Positions 8,051 through 15,928 of a stretch of 64,000 bases of DNA are shown here, piece by piece (within the stretch, counting starts at the first letter, position 1; every line of letters begins with the position of its first letter). Below the pieces are notes generated by a model. That model was not told the origin of the DNA. It made no database searches and saw nothing but the letters and a program-made list of their open reading frames with translations. This DNA comes from Inquilinus limosus (GTDB lineage: Bacteria > Pseudomonadota > Alphaproteobacteria > DSM-16000 > Inquilinaceae). The DNA lies in assembly GCF_002195995.1 (NCBI RefSeq), contig NZ_NHON01000030.1, positions 1 through 64,000 on the forward strand. The letters run 5' to 3'. A program made the position numbers and the translations under genes.

Positions 8051-9067
8051 CTACTTGATCGCCTGCGCCTTCTCAGCGAAGCGCGGGTCCCAGGTCTTGG
8101 ACAGGTCGATCTGCGCGTCCTTCAGCTCCGGGCTGAAGCGATGCAGGATGTCGAGCGCAGTCTGCATCCCCTCCGCCTTGATCAGCCCGTCGCGGGAATA
8201 CATCGGCAGCGAGGCCTTCACCGCCGCGACATAGAGGTCGCGGTCGCCCAACAGGTACTCCTCAGGCACCACGGCCGCGACATCCTCCGGCTTGGCGGTG
8301 GCCAGCCAGCGCAGAGACTTCATGAAGGCGTTGACCAGCGCCTGCGTGGTCTCGGGATTGGCCTCGATGAAATCCGCCTTGGCATAGAGCACGGCCGCCG
8401 GCACCGGGCCGCCGAACACCGCCTTCACCCCGTCCTCCGTCCGCGTGTCGACCAGCACCGAGACGGCGTCGGTCTGCTGCAGCTTGGAGATCACCGGATC
8501 GAGATTGGCCATGGCGTCGATCTCGCCATGCTCCATCGCCGCCACGGCGCTGGGGCCGCCGCCGACCGAGACGAAGGACACGTCGTCCGGCGTCAGCCCT
8601 TCCTTGGCCAGCAGCGCGTTGACGAAGAAGTTGGTCGAGGAGCCGGGGGCGGTGACGCCGATCTTGCGCCCCTTGAGGTCGGCCACCGACTTGATCTCGC
8701 CGGCCAGCGACTTGCGCACCACCAGCACGATGCCGGGGAAGCGGCCGAGCTCGATCAGCGCCCGGATGTCCTGGCCCTTGGCCTGCATCAGGATGGTGTG
8801 CTCATAGGCGCCGGTGGTGACATCGGTCGACCCGCCCATCATCGCCTGCAGGCTCTTGGCGCCGCCGGCGAAATCGCTGATCTCGACGTCCAGCCCCTCT
8901 TCCTTGAAGAAGCCCTTCTTCTCGGCGATCGTCAGCGGCAGGTAGTACAAGAGCGGCTTGCCGCCGACGCCGATATTGATATGCGTCTTCTCCGGCGCGG
9001 CCATGGCCGCCGGCGCCGCGAGCGCCAGGCCGAGGACCAGCGCCATCCCGCGCAGCAGGGTCTTCAT
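8051..9067 (-). CDS. NitT/TauT-type ABC transporter substrate-binding protein
   Basis: A 338-residue periplasmic binding protein of the SsuA/NMT1 type. The signal peptide MKTLLRGMALVLGLALAAP ends near AMAAPEK. Family features include YYLPLTIAEKKGFFKEEGLD, the AYEHTILMQAKGQ segment, a GVTAPGSST ligand loop and MEHGEIDAMANLDPV. This family takes up nitrate, sulfonates, taurine or thiamine precursors; the ligand here is not determinable. Its permease and ATPase genes lie immediately upstream. Confidence 0.9.
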   Translation of the reverse strand: MKTLLRGMALVLGLALAAPAAMAAPEKTHINIGVGGKPLLYYLPLTIAEKKGFFKEEGLDVEISDFAGGAKSLQAMMGGSTDVTTGAYEHTILMQAKGQDIRALIELGRFPGIVLVVRKSLAGEIKSVADLKGRKIGVTAPGSSTNFFVNALLAKEGLTPDDVSFVSVGGGPSAVAAMEHGEIDAMANLDPVISKLQQTDAVSVLVDTRTEDGVKAVFGGPVPAAVLYAKADFIEANPETTQALVNAFMKSLRWLATAKPEDVAAVVPEEYLLGDRDLYVAAVKASLPMYSRDGLIKAEGMQTALDILHRFSPELKDAQIDLSKTWDPRFAEKAQAIK

Positions 9068-9080
9068 CCGTTTCCTCCCA

Positions 9081-9896
9081 TCATCCTTGGGCCGAGGCGC
9101 TGCCCGCGCTCTCCGGCCGCCACACCAGAAGCCGCCGCTCGATCACCGAGACGGCGGCGTCGATCGCCACCACGAAGGCCGACAGCACCAGCATGCCGGA
9201 GAACACGCCGACCACGTCGAACACGCCCTCCGCCTGGGCGATGCGGTAGCCGAGCCCGGCGGTGGCGCCGAGATACTCGCCGACCACGGCGCCGACCAGG
9301 GCGAAGCCGACCGAGGTGTGCAGGCTGGAGAACACCCAGGACAGGGCCGAGGGCAGGTAGACATGGCGCAGCAGTTGCCGGTCGTTCATCCCCAGCATCC
9401 GGGCATTGGCCAGCACGGTCGGGCTGACCTCGCGCACGCCCTGATAGACGTTGAAGAAGACGATGAAGAACACCAGCGTCACGCCGAGCGCCACCTTCGA
9501 CCAGATGCCGAGGCCGAACCACAGGGCGAAGATCGGCGCCAGCACCACCCGGGGCAGCGCGTTGGCGGCCTTGATGTAGGGGTCGAACACCGCCGCCGCC
9601 GTCGCCCGCCGGGCGAACCAGAAGCCGAGCGCGACGCCGCCGAGCGAGCCGATGGCGAAGGCCAGCACCGTCTCCAGCAGGGTGACGCCGAGATGCCGCC
9701 AGATCACGCCGGAGGCGAAGTCCTTCCAGGTCCGCTCGATCACGCCGAGCGGCGTGGCGAAGAAGAACGGATCGAGGATCTTCGTCGCCGTCAGCACGTG
9801 CCAGGCCAGCAGGCAGAACACCGCGACCGCGATCTGCCAGGCCAGGATGCGGCCGCGCCCCCCTTTCGCAAAGCCCGCTTCAGACGGCATCGCCAT
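9081..9896 (-). CDS. NitT/TauT-type ABC transporter permease
   Basis: A 271-residue inner-membrane permease of the SsuC/TauC type with about six transmembrane helices (AVAVFCLLAWHVLTA first). The ATPase-docking loop is visible as ANARMLGMNDRQLLRHVYLP, followed by the family-typical SALSWVFSSLHTSVGFALVG. Its start overlaps the end of the ATPase gene by 17 bases, and the binding-protein gene follows after 13 bases. Confidence 0.92.
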   Translation of the reverse strand: MAMPSEAGFAKGGRGRILAWQIAVAVFCLLAWHVLTATKILDPFFFATPLGVIERTWKDFASGVIWRHLGVTLLETVLAFAIGSLGGVALGFWFARRATAAAVFDPYIKAANALPRVVLAPIFALWFGLGIWSKVALGVTLVFFIVFFNVYQGVREVSPTVLANARMLGMNDRQLLRHVYLPSALSWVFSSLHTSVGFALVGAVVGEYLGATAGLGYRIAQAEGVFDVVGVFSGMLVLSAFVVAIDAAVSVIERRLLVWRPESAGSASAQG

Positions 9897-10710
9897 AGGC
9901 CTTCATCACCTCGTCCTTCAGCGCCGCCCAGATCGCCCGGTGCAGCGCCACGAACTCCGGATCGTGGCGCGATTCCGCCAGCTCGCGCGGCCGGGGCAGC
10001 CCGACCCGGTGGTCGGCGATGATCCGCGCCTGGGGACCTGCCGACAGCACCACCACCCGGTCGGCCAGCGCGATCGCCTCCTCCAGGTCATGGGTGACGA
10101 ACAGCACCGCCTTGCGCTCGGCCGACCACAGCGACAGCAGCAGGTCGCCCATCACGATCCGGGTCTGGGCGTCGAGCGGGCCGAAGGGCTCGTCCATCAG
10201 CAGCAGCTTCGGCTCCAGGATCAGCATCTGGGCCAGGGCGACGCGCTTCTTCTGGCCGCCGGACAGTTGGTGCGGATAGCGGTCGCCCATCGACGCCAGC
10301 CCGACCCGCGTCAGCCAGGACTGCGCCCGCTCCCGCGCCTCCTTCGCCGCCACGCCGCGCACCGCGAGACCGACGGCGACATTGTCGCGCGCGGTCTTCC
10401 ACGGCATCAGGGAGTCGGCCTGGAACAGGTAGCCGGCGTCGCGGTTCAGCCCCTGCAGCGGCTTGCCGAACACGGCGCAGCCGCCGGAGGCTGCCGGCAC
10501 CAGCCCGGCGGCGACGTTCAGCAGGGTGGACTTGCCGCAGCCGGTCGGCCCGACGATGGCGGTGAACTCGCCATCGGCCACCACCAGGTCAGTCTCGCCC
10601 AGCGCGACATAGCGCCCGCCGCCCTTCAGCGGATAGGCGACCGAGATCCCGGAAAACGCGATGGCTGGCGGGACCTCTCCGCCGCGCGCCGCCTCGGCGA
10701 CTCTCTGCAC
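9880..10710 (-). CDS. NitT/TauT-type ABC transporter ATP-binding protein
   Basis: A 276-residue ATPase of the SsuB/TauB type. Walker A is GPTGCGKSTLL, Q-loop QADSLMPWKTARDN, signature LSGGQKKRVALAQ, Walker B LLLMDEPFGPLD and switch His LFVTHDLEEA, all intact. It is the first gene of the three-component importer. The annotated GTG start is poorly spaced from its AGGA, so the true N-terminus may differ by a few residues. Confidence 0.92.
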   Translation of the reverse strand: MQRVAEAARGGEVPPAIAFSGISVAYPLKGGGRYVALGETDLVVADGEFTAIVGPTGCGKSTLLNVAAGLVPAASGGCAVFGKPLQGLNRDAGYLFQADSLMPWKTARDNVAVGLAVRGVAAKEARERAQSWLTRVGLASMGDRYPHQLSGGQKKRVALAQMLILEPKLLLMDEPFGPLDAQTRIVMGDLLLSLWSAERKAVLFVTHDLEEAIALADRVVVLSAGPQARIIADHRVGLPRPRELAESRHDPEFVALHRAIWAALKDEVMKAYGDAV

Positions 10711-10872
10711 TCCTGGCTTCCCCCGGATGACTGGCCGTGGACGGCCTCTTGGGACTCAAGGCGGCAAGTCTGTCCCAGATCCGGCCCGGCTTTCCAGTCA
10801 AACGCGCTCGACAATCGCGATTTGTCCGATCAATTTGGGGCCACCCCACCGCGAAGCCCGATCGGACCGACG

Positions 10873-11883
10873 ATGAAAGCGATCCTCTGCGAGAAGCCCG
10901 AGACCCTGCGCCTGATCGACCGGCCGGAGCCGCAGCGCCGCCCGGGCGAGGTGCTGGTGCGGATCCGCCGGGTCGGCATCTGCGGCACCGACTATCACAT
11001 CTACAAGGGCAACCAGCCCTATTTCGAATATCCGCGCGTGATCGGCCATGAGCTGGGCGCCGAGGTGGTGGAGGCCGATGCCGGCAGCGCCTTCCGCCCG
11101 GGGCAGGTCGTCGCCATCCAGCCCTATCTGCATTGCGGCACCTGCGGCGCCTGCCGGCGCCGCCGCACCAATTGCTGCAAGACCCTGTCGGTCCTGGGCG
11201 TTCATCGCGACGGCGGCCTGTGCGAATTCCTGTCGCTGCCGGAGGAGAATGTGGTCCCGGCCGAGGGGCTGAGCCTGGACCAGGCGGCGATGGTGGAGTT
11301 CCTGGCGATCGGCGCCCATGGCATCCGCCGCGGCGCGCCCGCCACCGGCGACCGGGTGCTGGTGGTCGGCGCCGGGCCGATCGGCATCGCCGCCACCATC
11401 TTCGCCAGGCTGCGCGGCGCCCATGTCAGCGTGCTGGACCTGAATCCCGGGCGCCTGGCCTTCAGCCGCGACGTGCTGCAGGCCGATGCGGTGTTCGAGG
11501 GCGGCGGCGACATCGACGACCGGCTGAGCCGAGCGACGGACGGCGCGTTCTTCGACCTGGTGGTCGACGCCACCGGCAGCCCGGCGGCGATGCGCAAGGG
11601 CTTCTCCTACGTCGCCCATGCGGGCAGCTACGTGCTGCTGAGCATCGTGATGGGCGAGATCGGCTTCTCCGACCCCGAATTCCACAAGCGCGAGACCACG
11701 CTGCTGGCCAGCCGCAACGCCACCCGCGAGGATTTCGAGCATGTGCTGGCGTCGATGCAGGCCGGCCACGTGCCGACCGATGCGCTCGGCACCCATCGCG
11801 GCGTCCTGGCCGAGGTGCCGGCCCTGGTGCCCGGCTGGAGCCGCCCGGAGGCAGGAGTGATCAAGGCGCTGGTCGAGGTGTGA
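10873..11883 (+). CDS. Zinc-dependent alcohol dehydrogenase, L-galactonate dehydrogenase-like
   Basis: A 336-residue medium-chain dehydrogenase. Catalytic zinc ligands are in GICGTD and GHELG; the four-cysteine structural zinc loop is CGTCGACRRRRTNCC, and the NAD-binding motif is VVGAGPIG. Segments KGNQPYFEYPRVIGHE, SVLGVHRDGG and FSDPEFHKRETT closely parallel E. coli LgoD (YjjN), which oxidises L-galactonate at C5, so a sugar-acid dehydrogenase is likely. The exact substrate is inferred. It diverges from the NitT/TauT operon and stands alone, without hexuronate genes beside it. Confidence 0.85.
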   Translation: MKAILCEKPETLRLIDRPEPQRRPGEVLVRIRRVGICGTDYHIYKGNQPYFEYPRVIGHELGAEVVEADAGSAFRPGQVVAIQPYLHCGTCGACRRRRTNCCKTLSVLGVHRDGGLCEFLSLPEENVVPAEGLSLDQAAMVEFLAIGAHGIRRGAPATGDRVLVVGAGPIGIAATIFARLRGAHVSVLDLNPGRLAFSRDVLQADAVFEGGGDIDDRLSRATDGAFFDLVVDATGSPAAMRKGFSYVAHAGSYVLLSIVMGEIGFSDPEFHKRETTLLASRNATREDFEHVLASMQAGHVPTDALGTHRGVLAEVPALVPGWSRPEAGVIKALVEV

Positions 11884-11923
11884 TAACGACGGCCTTTTTG
11901 AGACGACCGCGCCCATCGTCTCC

Positions 11924-12015
11924 CGTCATGGCGAGCCCCGCAGGGGCGTGGCCATCCAGGGGCCGCTCGCACTGGCCCCCTGGATGGCCACGTCGCTTCG
12001 CTCCTCGCCATGACG
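11924..12015. repeat. Intergenic palindromic repeat, family A copy 1
   Basis: About 92 bases framed by CGTCATGGCGAG and CTCGCCATGACG, with an inner pair GTGGCCATCCAG / CTGGATGGCCAC. Near-identical copies lie at 15795-15878, 24164-24253 and 27125-27215 (the last inverted). It is in the gap between the dehydrogenase gene and a convergent small gene. Confidence 0.85.
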
Positions 12016-12050
12016 AATTAAATAATTCGAGCTGATCATGTGACCCGTGC

Positions 12051-12383
12051 TTAGCCGAACTCCGCCGCGAGGCCGGAAGCGGCCTCCTGCTCGGCTTCGG
12101 CGAGCAGGTGCTGGAGCCCCTGGCGGATGCTCCGGGCCTCGTGGCTCGTCAGCGGCATCGCCGGCATCTCGCCGGCGAAGACCGCCGCGCGGCGGTCATG
12201 CGGCAGATCCAGATAGTTGAGCGCCGAGATCGCGCCCTCCGGAACATCCCGCAGCAGGAAGTCATACCCGCGGCGCAGGAAATGCACCTCCCAGCGATCC
12301 TGCACGCGGTCGAGCCTCTCCAGGTACCGCTTCGCCAGCGGTGCTGAGAAGAGATCGTAATAGCTGCGCTTTCCCACGGACAT
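12051..12383 (-). CDS. Hypothetical protein, 110 residues
   Basis: A soluble, mostly helical protein of 110 residues beginning MSVGKRSYYDLFSAPLAKRY. It has no signal peptide and no motif I recognise; the C-terminal half is acidic with alanine-rich helices (HLLAEAEQEAASG). I took the ATG at 12383 because GAGGA precedes it with good spacing; an upstream in-frame start would add 15 residues without one. Codon usage looks typical of the genome. Function unknown. Confidence 0.65.
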   Translation of the reverse strand: MSVGKRSYYDLFSAPLAKRYLERLDRVQDRWEVHFLRRGYDFLLRDVPEGAISALNYLDLPHDRRAAVFAGEMPAMPLTSHEARSIRQGLQHLLAEAEQEAASGLAAEFG

Positions 12384-12483
12384 CGGCAGTCCTCGGTTGA
12401 TTCGGCAGTGGGATCCGACCGGCGTCACCCTGGGCGGGCGGCCGTTAATGCTCCGTGAAGCCTGCGTGCTTCAGGCGATCACA

Positions 12484-12825
12484 TCAGGGTGCGGCCGGCG
12501 GCCTGTCCTCGGCCGGGCGGAATGGCCGGGCGCGCAGGTCGAGCCGCCGCTTCAGCCGCCGGATCTCCTCCTGCAGCCGGGCGTTCTCGCTGCGCAGCTG
12601 CCGCATCCACGAATCCGCCGCGGCCAGCCGGTCGGTGAACGGGTCCATCCATTGCGACCGGACCGGCCGCGACACCCGGGCCGGCGCCAGCAGGTCCCAC
12701 CAGGTCCAGCCGCTGCCGCGCACCAGCCTGTCCGCCGCCAGGGCCGCGGCCGCCCGCTCGCCGTCATGGGCGGAGCCGAGCATCCCCAGGATCCGGATCA
12801 GCCGAGTCAGATCACCCTTGCGCAT
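12484..12825 (-). CDS. Hypothetical protein with C-terminal coiled coil
   Basis: A 113-residue protein. The N-terminal part (LTRLIRILGMLGSAHDGERAAA...RLVRGSGWTWWDLL) resembles the short module found in DUF2786-like and phage-associated proteins, where a DGE motif is followed by a helix and a WxDL end. The C-terminal part, about residues 68-95 (SWMRQLRSENARLQEEIRRL), is a heptad-patterned coiled coil followed by a basic tail. A GGAGG lies four bases before the ATG. Probably a small oligomeric protein; function unknown. Confidence 0.6.
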   Translation of the reverse strand: MRKGDLTRLIRILGMLGSAHDGERAAAALAADRLVRGSGWTWWDLLAPARVSRPVRSQWMDPFTDRLAAADSWMRQLRSENARLQEEIRRLKRRLDLRARPFRPAEDRPPAAP

Positions 12826-13101
12826 CCCGCCTCCCCCCGTCGCCGCACGTCCCCTGAGATGGCCGCGGGACCGCCGCCGGCAACCTTCCGCCCGCCCGGG
12901 TCTGGCCTGCCGTTTCCCGGCTGGTCCGGCACGGTCGGATTTGCTATGGTCCCATCATCGAGAAGGCAGCGGGCCGCACCGGAACTCCGGCGCGGCCCGT
13001 TCCGTTTCCGCGGCTCGTTTCCGAGGCGCGGCGGCGGGACCGCTTGCAGCGGACCGCCCCTGCCCCCACCATGGCGGCCGGGAAACGCCGGACCGGATAT
13101 G

Positions 13102-14118
13102 ATGAGCGAGACGCGCCGCCGCCTGGAGACCGTGAAGACTCGCCGGCGGCTGCCCGAGGCGGAATCGGCCGACCCGCCGGTCGACCCCGAGGCGCAGCAG
13201 CAGATCCGCATCGCCTGGGCCTATTTCGTCGAGGGCCTGACCCAGGCCGAGATCGCCGAGCGGCTGGGCCTGACCCGGCTGCGGGTGAACCGCATCCTGC
13301 AGGCCTGCCGCGAGGCCGGGGTGATCCAGATCCGCATCCAGTCGCCGCTGGCCTCCTGCGTGGCGCTGGAGCGGACGCTGATCCGCCGCTACGGGCTGCG
13401 CGACGCGGTGGTGGTGCCGACGCCGCGCGACGAGGACAAGATCCGCACCGCCATCGGCGTCGCCCTCGGCGGCTATGTCGAGAATGCGGTGCATGACGGC
13501 ATGCTGGTCGGCATCGGCTGGGGCCTGACCCTGCGGCTGGGCCTGCAGTCGATGCGGCGGCGGCGGATGACCGACCTGTCGGTGGTCTCGCTGATCGGCA
13601 GCATGACCCGCGGCTCGGGCGAGAACACCTTCGAGATCGTCTCCCGCTTCGCCGACCTGCACGACGCCGACCGCTTCTACCTGGCCGCCCCGGTCTATGC
13701 CGATGACGAGGCCCAGCGTGGCAGCCTCCTGGCTGGTGGCGTGCTGCGTGAGATCTACGACAAGGCCAAGGCCGCCGACCTGGCGCTGGTCAGCGTCGGC
13801 AACGTCTCCGACCAGAACCTGATGCTGGCGCTGGGCGTGGTCGACCGCGAGGTCGCGGCGCTGCGCGCGGCCGGCGCCGTCGGCGACGTGCTGGGCACCT
13901 GGCTGGACGCCGAGGGCCGGCCGGTCGACCATCCGCTGAACCGGCGCATGGTGGCGCTGTCGCTGGACGATCTGGCCCGGATCCCGACCGTGGTGCTGGC
14001 CTCCGGCGGCAGCTACAAGTTCGAGATCATCCGCGCCGCGCTGCGCCGCCGCTACGTCAACGTCCTGATCACCGACGAGACGCTGGCGGAACGGCTTGCG
14101 GAAGACGGCGAAGGCTGA
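13102..14118 (+). CDS. SorC-type sugar-binding transcriptional regulator
   Basis: A 338-residue regulator of the SorC/DeoR-like family. The N-terminal helix-turn-helix (YFVEGLTQAEIAERLGLTRLRVNRILQACREAGV, about residues 35-70) is followed by the sugar-phosphate-binding domain with AIGVALGGYVE, VGIGWGLTLRLG, LIGSMTRGSGEN, LAAPVYADD and the C-terminal VVLASGGSYKFEIIRAALRRRYVNVLITDE. These regulators respond to phosphorylated sugars. Two adjacent ATGs (13099 and 13102) are equivalent candidates. No sugar operon is directly adjacent, so its target is unknown; the next gene on this strand is an aspartate carbamoyltransferase behind a large hairpin. Confidence 0.88.
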   Translation: MSETRRRLETVKTRRRLPEAESADPPVDPEAQQQIRIAWAYFVEGLTQAEIAERLGLTRLRVNRILQACREAGVIQIRIQSPLASCVALERTLIRRYGLRDAVVVPTPRDEDKIRTAIGVALGGYVENAVHDGMLVGIGWGLTLRLGLQSMRRRRMTDLSVVSLIGSMTRGSGENTFEIVSRFADLHDADRFYLAAPVYADDEAQRGSLLAGGVLREIYDKAKAADLALVSVGNVSDQNLMLALGVVDREVAALRAAGAVGDVLGTWLDAEGRPVDHPLNRRMVALSLDDLARIPTVVLASGGSYKFEIIRAALRRRYVNVLITDETLAERLAEDGEG

Positions 14119-14261
14119 AGAGACCGTCCGGAAATGCGCTGGTATGAGTCGGCTGGTGGTGGTTTTGAGAACCGGAGCGCAGCGCACATTTGGTGCGTGA
14201 GCACCGGAAGCGGAAAAACCGCCATCAGACGGCCATACCAGTAGCATTTGTGGGCAGTCTC
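14119..14261. repeat. Large imperfect palindrome after the SorC-type gene
   Basis: Starts at the stop codon of the regulator gene. Matched arms include AAATGC-g-CTGGTATG (14132-14147) against CATACCAG-ta-GCATTT (14234-14249), an outer AGAGAC/GTCTCT pair and an inner GCGCAC/GTGCGT tip. About 140 bases could fold into one long hairpin. It is unlike the other repeats in the window and may be a miniature mobile element. Confidence 0.6.
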
Positions 14262-14326
14262 TGAGATGACTGGGCTCCGCATCGGCACCCGGCTCGGGTG
14301 TCTTCTCCGGATGGCGGACTGACACC

Positions 14327-15385
14327 ATGGATTTCCAGGGCAAGCACTTCCTCTCGACGCGCGAGCTGACCCTCGACTCGCTCGCCGCGGTGTTCCGCGT
14401 CGCCGACCTGCTGGCCCCCGTGGCCCAGGGCCGCGCCACCACGCGGGTGCTGGAAGGCGCGGTGCTCGGCAGCCTGTTCTTCGAGGCGTCGACCCGCACC
14501 CGGTTGAGCTTCGAGGCCGCGTTCCAGCGCCTGGGCGGCGCCATCGTCAACACCACCGGCTTCACCTTCTCCTCGATCGCCAAGGGCGAGTCGATCTACG
14601 ACACTGCCCGGGTGGTCGCGGGCTATGTCGACACGGTGGTGATGCGCCATCCGGAGGAGCGGGCGATCCATGAATTCGCCGAGGCGACGCACATCCCGGT
14701 GATCAATGGCGGCAACGGCGCCGGCGAGCACCCGACCCAGGCGCTGCTCGACATCTACACGATCGAGAAGGAGTTCGCGCGCATCGGCCGGCCGGTGAAC
14801 GGCGCCCGCATCGCCCTGGTCGGCGATCTGAAATACGGCCGCACCGTGCATTCGCTGATCCACATCCTGTCGCTGTACCAGGACCTGACGCTGAGCCTGG
14901 TCTCGCCCGAGCCGCTGCGCATGCCGGCCGAGCTGGTGGAGCATGCCCGCAGCCGCGGCCATACGGTCGAGGAGCATGACGAGGTGGCGCGCGGCGTTGC
15001 CAAGGCCGACCTGATCTATGCCACGCGGGTGCAGAAGGAGCGTTTCGCCGAGGGTGAGCTGTCGGCCGACTACGCGCCGGACTTCCAGATCAGCCTGGGC
15101 ATCCTGAATGCCCATGGCCTGCCGCACACGGTGGTGATGCACCCGCTGCCGCGCGACAGCCGGCCGGGCGCCAACGATCTGGCGCAGGATTTGAACACCG
15201 ATCCGCGCCTGGCGATCTTCCGCCAGACCGACAACGGCGTGCCGGTGCGCATGGCGCTGTTCGCCTTGACCCTCGGCGTGGCCGACGGCATCGAGAAGAC
15301 CTTCCAGCCGGCCCGCTGGTGGCGGCCGGAACGGATCGGCCCGGACGACGCGGAGTTCTACCGGCCGGGGAAGGCCGGGGCGTAA
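14327..15385 (+). CDS. pyrB: Aspartate carbamoyltransferase, E. coli-type catalytic chain
   Basis: A 352-residue carbamoyltransferase that condenses carbamoyl phosphate with aspartate in pyrimidine synthesis. The carbamoyl-phosphate loop FFEASTRTRLSFE, MRHPEE and EHPTQALLDIYTI are intact. GDLKYGRTVHSL and TRVQKERF place it with the E. coli-type chain rather than the PyrBC-complex type usual in alphaproteobacteria, and the C-terminus carries HPLPRDSRP. It is about 40 residues longer than the E. coli enzyme, mostly at the C-terminus. No pyrI or pyrC is adjacent, so this may be a second, stand-alone copy. The substrate aspartate is inferred from the family. Confidence 0.85.
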   Translation: MDFQGKHFLSTRELTLDSLAAVFRVADLLAPVAQGRATTRVLEGAVLGSLFFEASTRTRLSFEAAFQRLGGAIVNTTGFTFSSIAKGESIYDTARVVAGYVDTVVMRHPEERAIHEFAEATHIPVINGGNGAGEHPTQALLDIYTIEKEFARIGRPVNGARIALVGDLKYGRTVHSLIHILSLYQDLTLSLVSPEPLRMPAELVEHARSRGHTVEEHDEVARGVAKADLIYATRVQKERFAEGELSADYAPDFQISLGILNAHGLPHTVVMHPLPRDSRPGANDLAQDLNTDPRLAIFRQTDNGVPVRMALFALTLGVADGIEKTFQPARWWRPERIGPDDAEFYRPGKAGA

Positions 15386-15406
15386 AGCTCTCCAAAACAA
15401 TAAGAA

Positions 15407-15478
15407 CGTCATCCCCGCGGAAGCGGGGATCTCGCGCAGATCTCCTGGACAGAGATTCCCGCTTTCGCGGGAATGACG
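15407..15478. repeat. Intergenic palindrome, CGTCATCCCCGC type
   Basis: A 72-base palindromic element from CGTCATCCCCGCGGAAGCGG to GCTTTCGCGGGAATGACG. This word is a very common small intergenic repeat of proteobacterial genomes. It lies 22 bases after the aspartate carbamoyltransferase stop, where a hairpin could also protect or end the transcript. Confidence 0.75.
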
Positions 15479-15520
15479 ACCGGAGGAGAATTGGAGTCCA
15501 CTCCCAATCCAGCAACGCCC

Positions 15521-15739
15521 ATGCGCATCGCAGTCGATATCCCCGACAACCTACTCGCCGCGCTGAGGGAGATCTGTGCCCGAGAGGGGTTGTCGCTGGA
15601 TGCTGCGATCCGCGAGGCAGTCGCCTCCTATCTCGCCGATCGGCGGAAGCCGGCGGACGACGCCTTTGGCTCGTGGCAGCGTGACGGCAATGCGTGCGAC
15701 GGGCCGACCTATCAGCAGACGCTGCGCGACGAATGGTAA
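15521..15739 (+). CDS. Orphan ribbon-helix-helix (CopG/Arc-like) protein
   Basis: A 72-residue protein. MRIAVDIPDNLLAALREICA followed by LSLDAAIREAVASYLADRR is a ribbon-helix-helix DNA-binding unit of the antitoxin type; the tail (DDAFGSWQRDG...TLRDEW) looks like a toxin-wrapping extension. No PIN or other toxin gene follows: the next gene is on the other strand beyond a repeat. It may be an antitoxin that has lost its toxin, or a small regulator. ATG at 15521 chosen because the domain begins there. Confidence 0.6.
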   Translation: MRIAVDIPDNLLAALREICAREGLSLDAAIREAVASYLADRRKPADDAFGSWQRDGNACDGPTYQQTLRDEW

Positions 15740-15794
15740 GCCCGGACTAGCCACGCGGCTGACGATCTGATATCGGCGGCCGGAAATATTGACC

Positions 15795-15878
15795 CGTCAT
15801 GGCGAGCCCCGAAGGGGCGTGGCCATCCAGCGGCACCGGCCCCTGGATCGCCACGTCGCTTCGCTCCTCGCGATGACG
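15795..15878. repeat. Intergenic palindromic repeat, family A copy 2
   Basis: Same framework as the element at 11924 (CGTCATGGCGAG at the left, GTGGCCATCCAG inside). The right end reads CTCGCGATGACG, one mismatch in the outer stem. Located between the ribbon-helix-helix gene and a sugar permease gene. Confidence 0.85.
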
Positions 15879-15928
15879 AGGAAGGGACCGGAGAGTCGAT
15901 CTCAAAGGCCGACGATCTAGCCCCTTCC

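Noticed and set aside
15407-15478. Rho-independent terminator of pyrB
   Set aside because: The hairpin lacks a T-run on the relevant strand and matches a widely dispersed repeat type.
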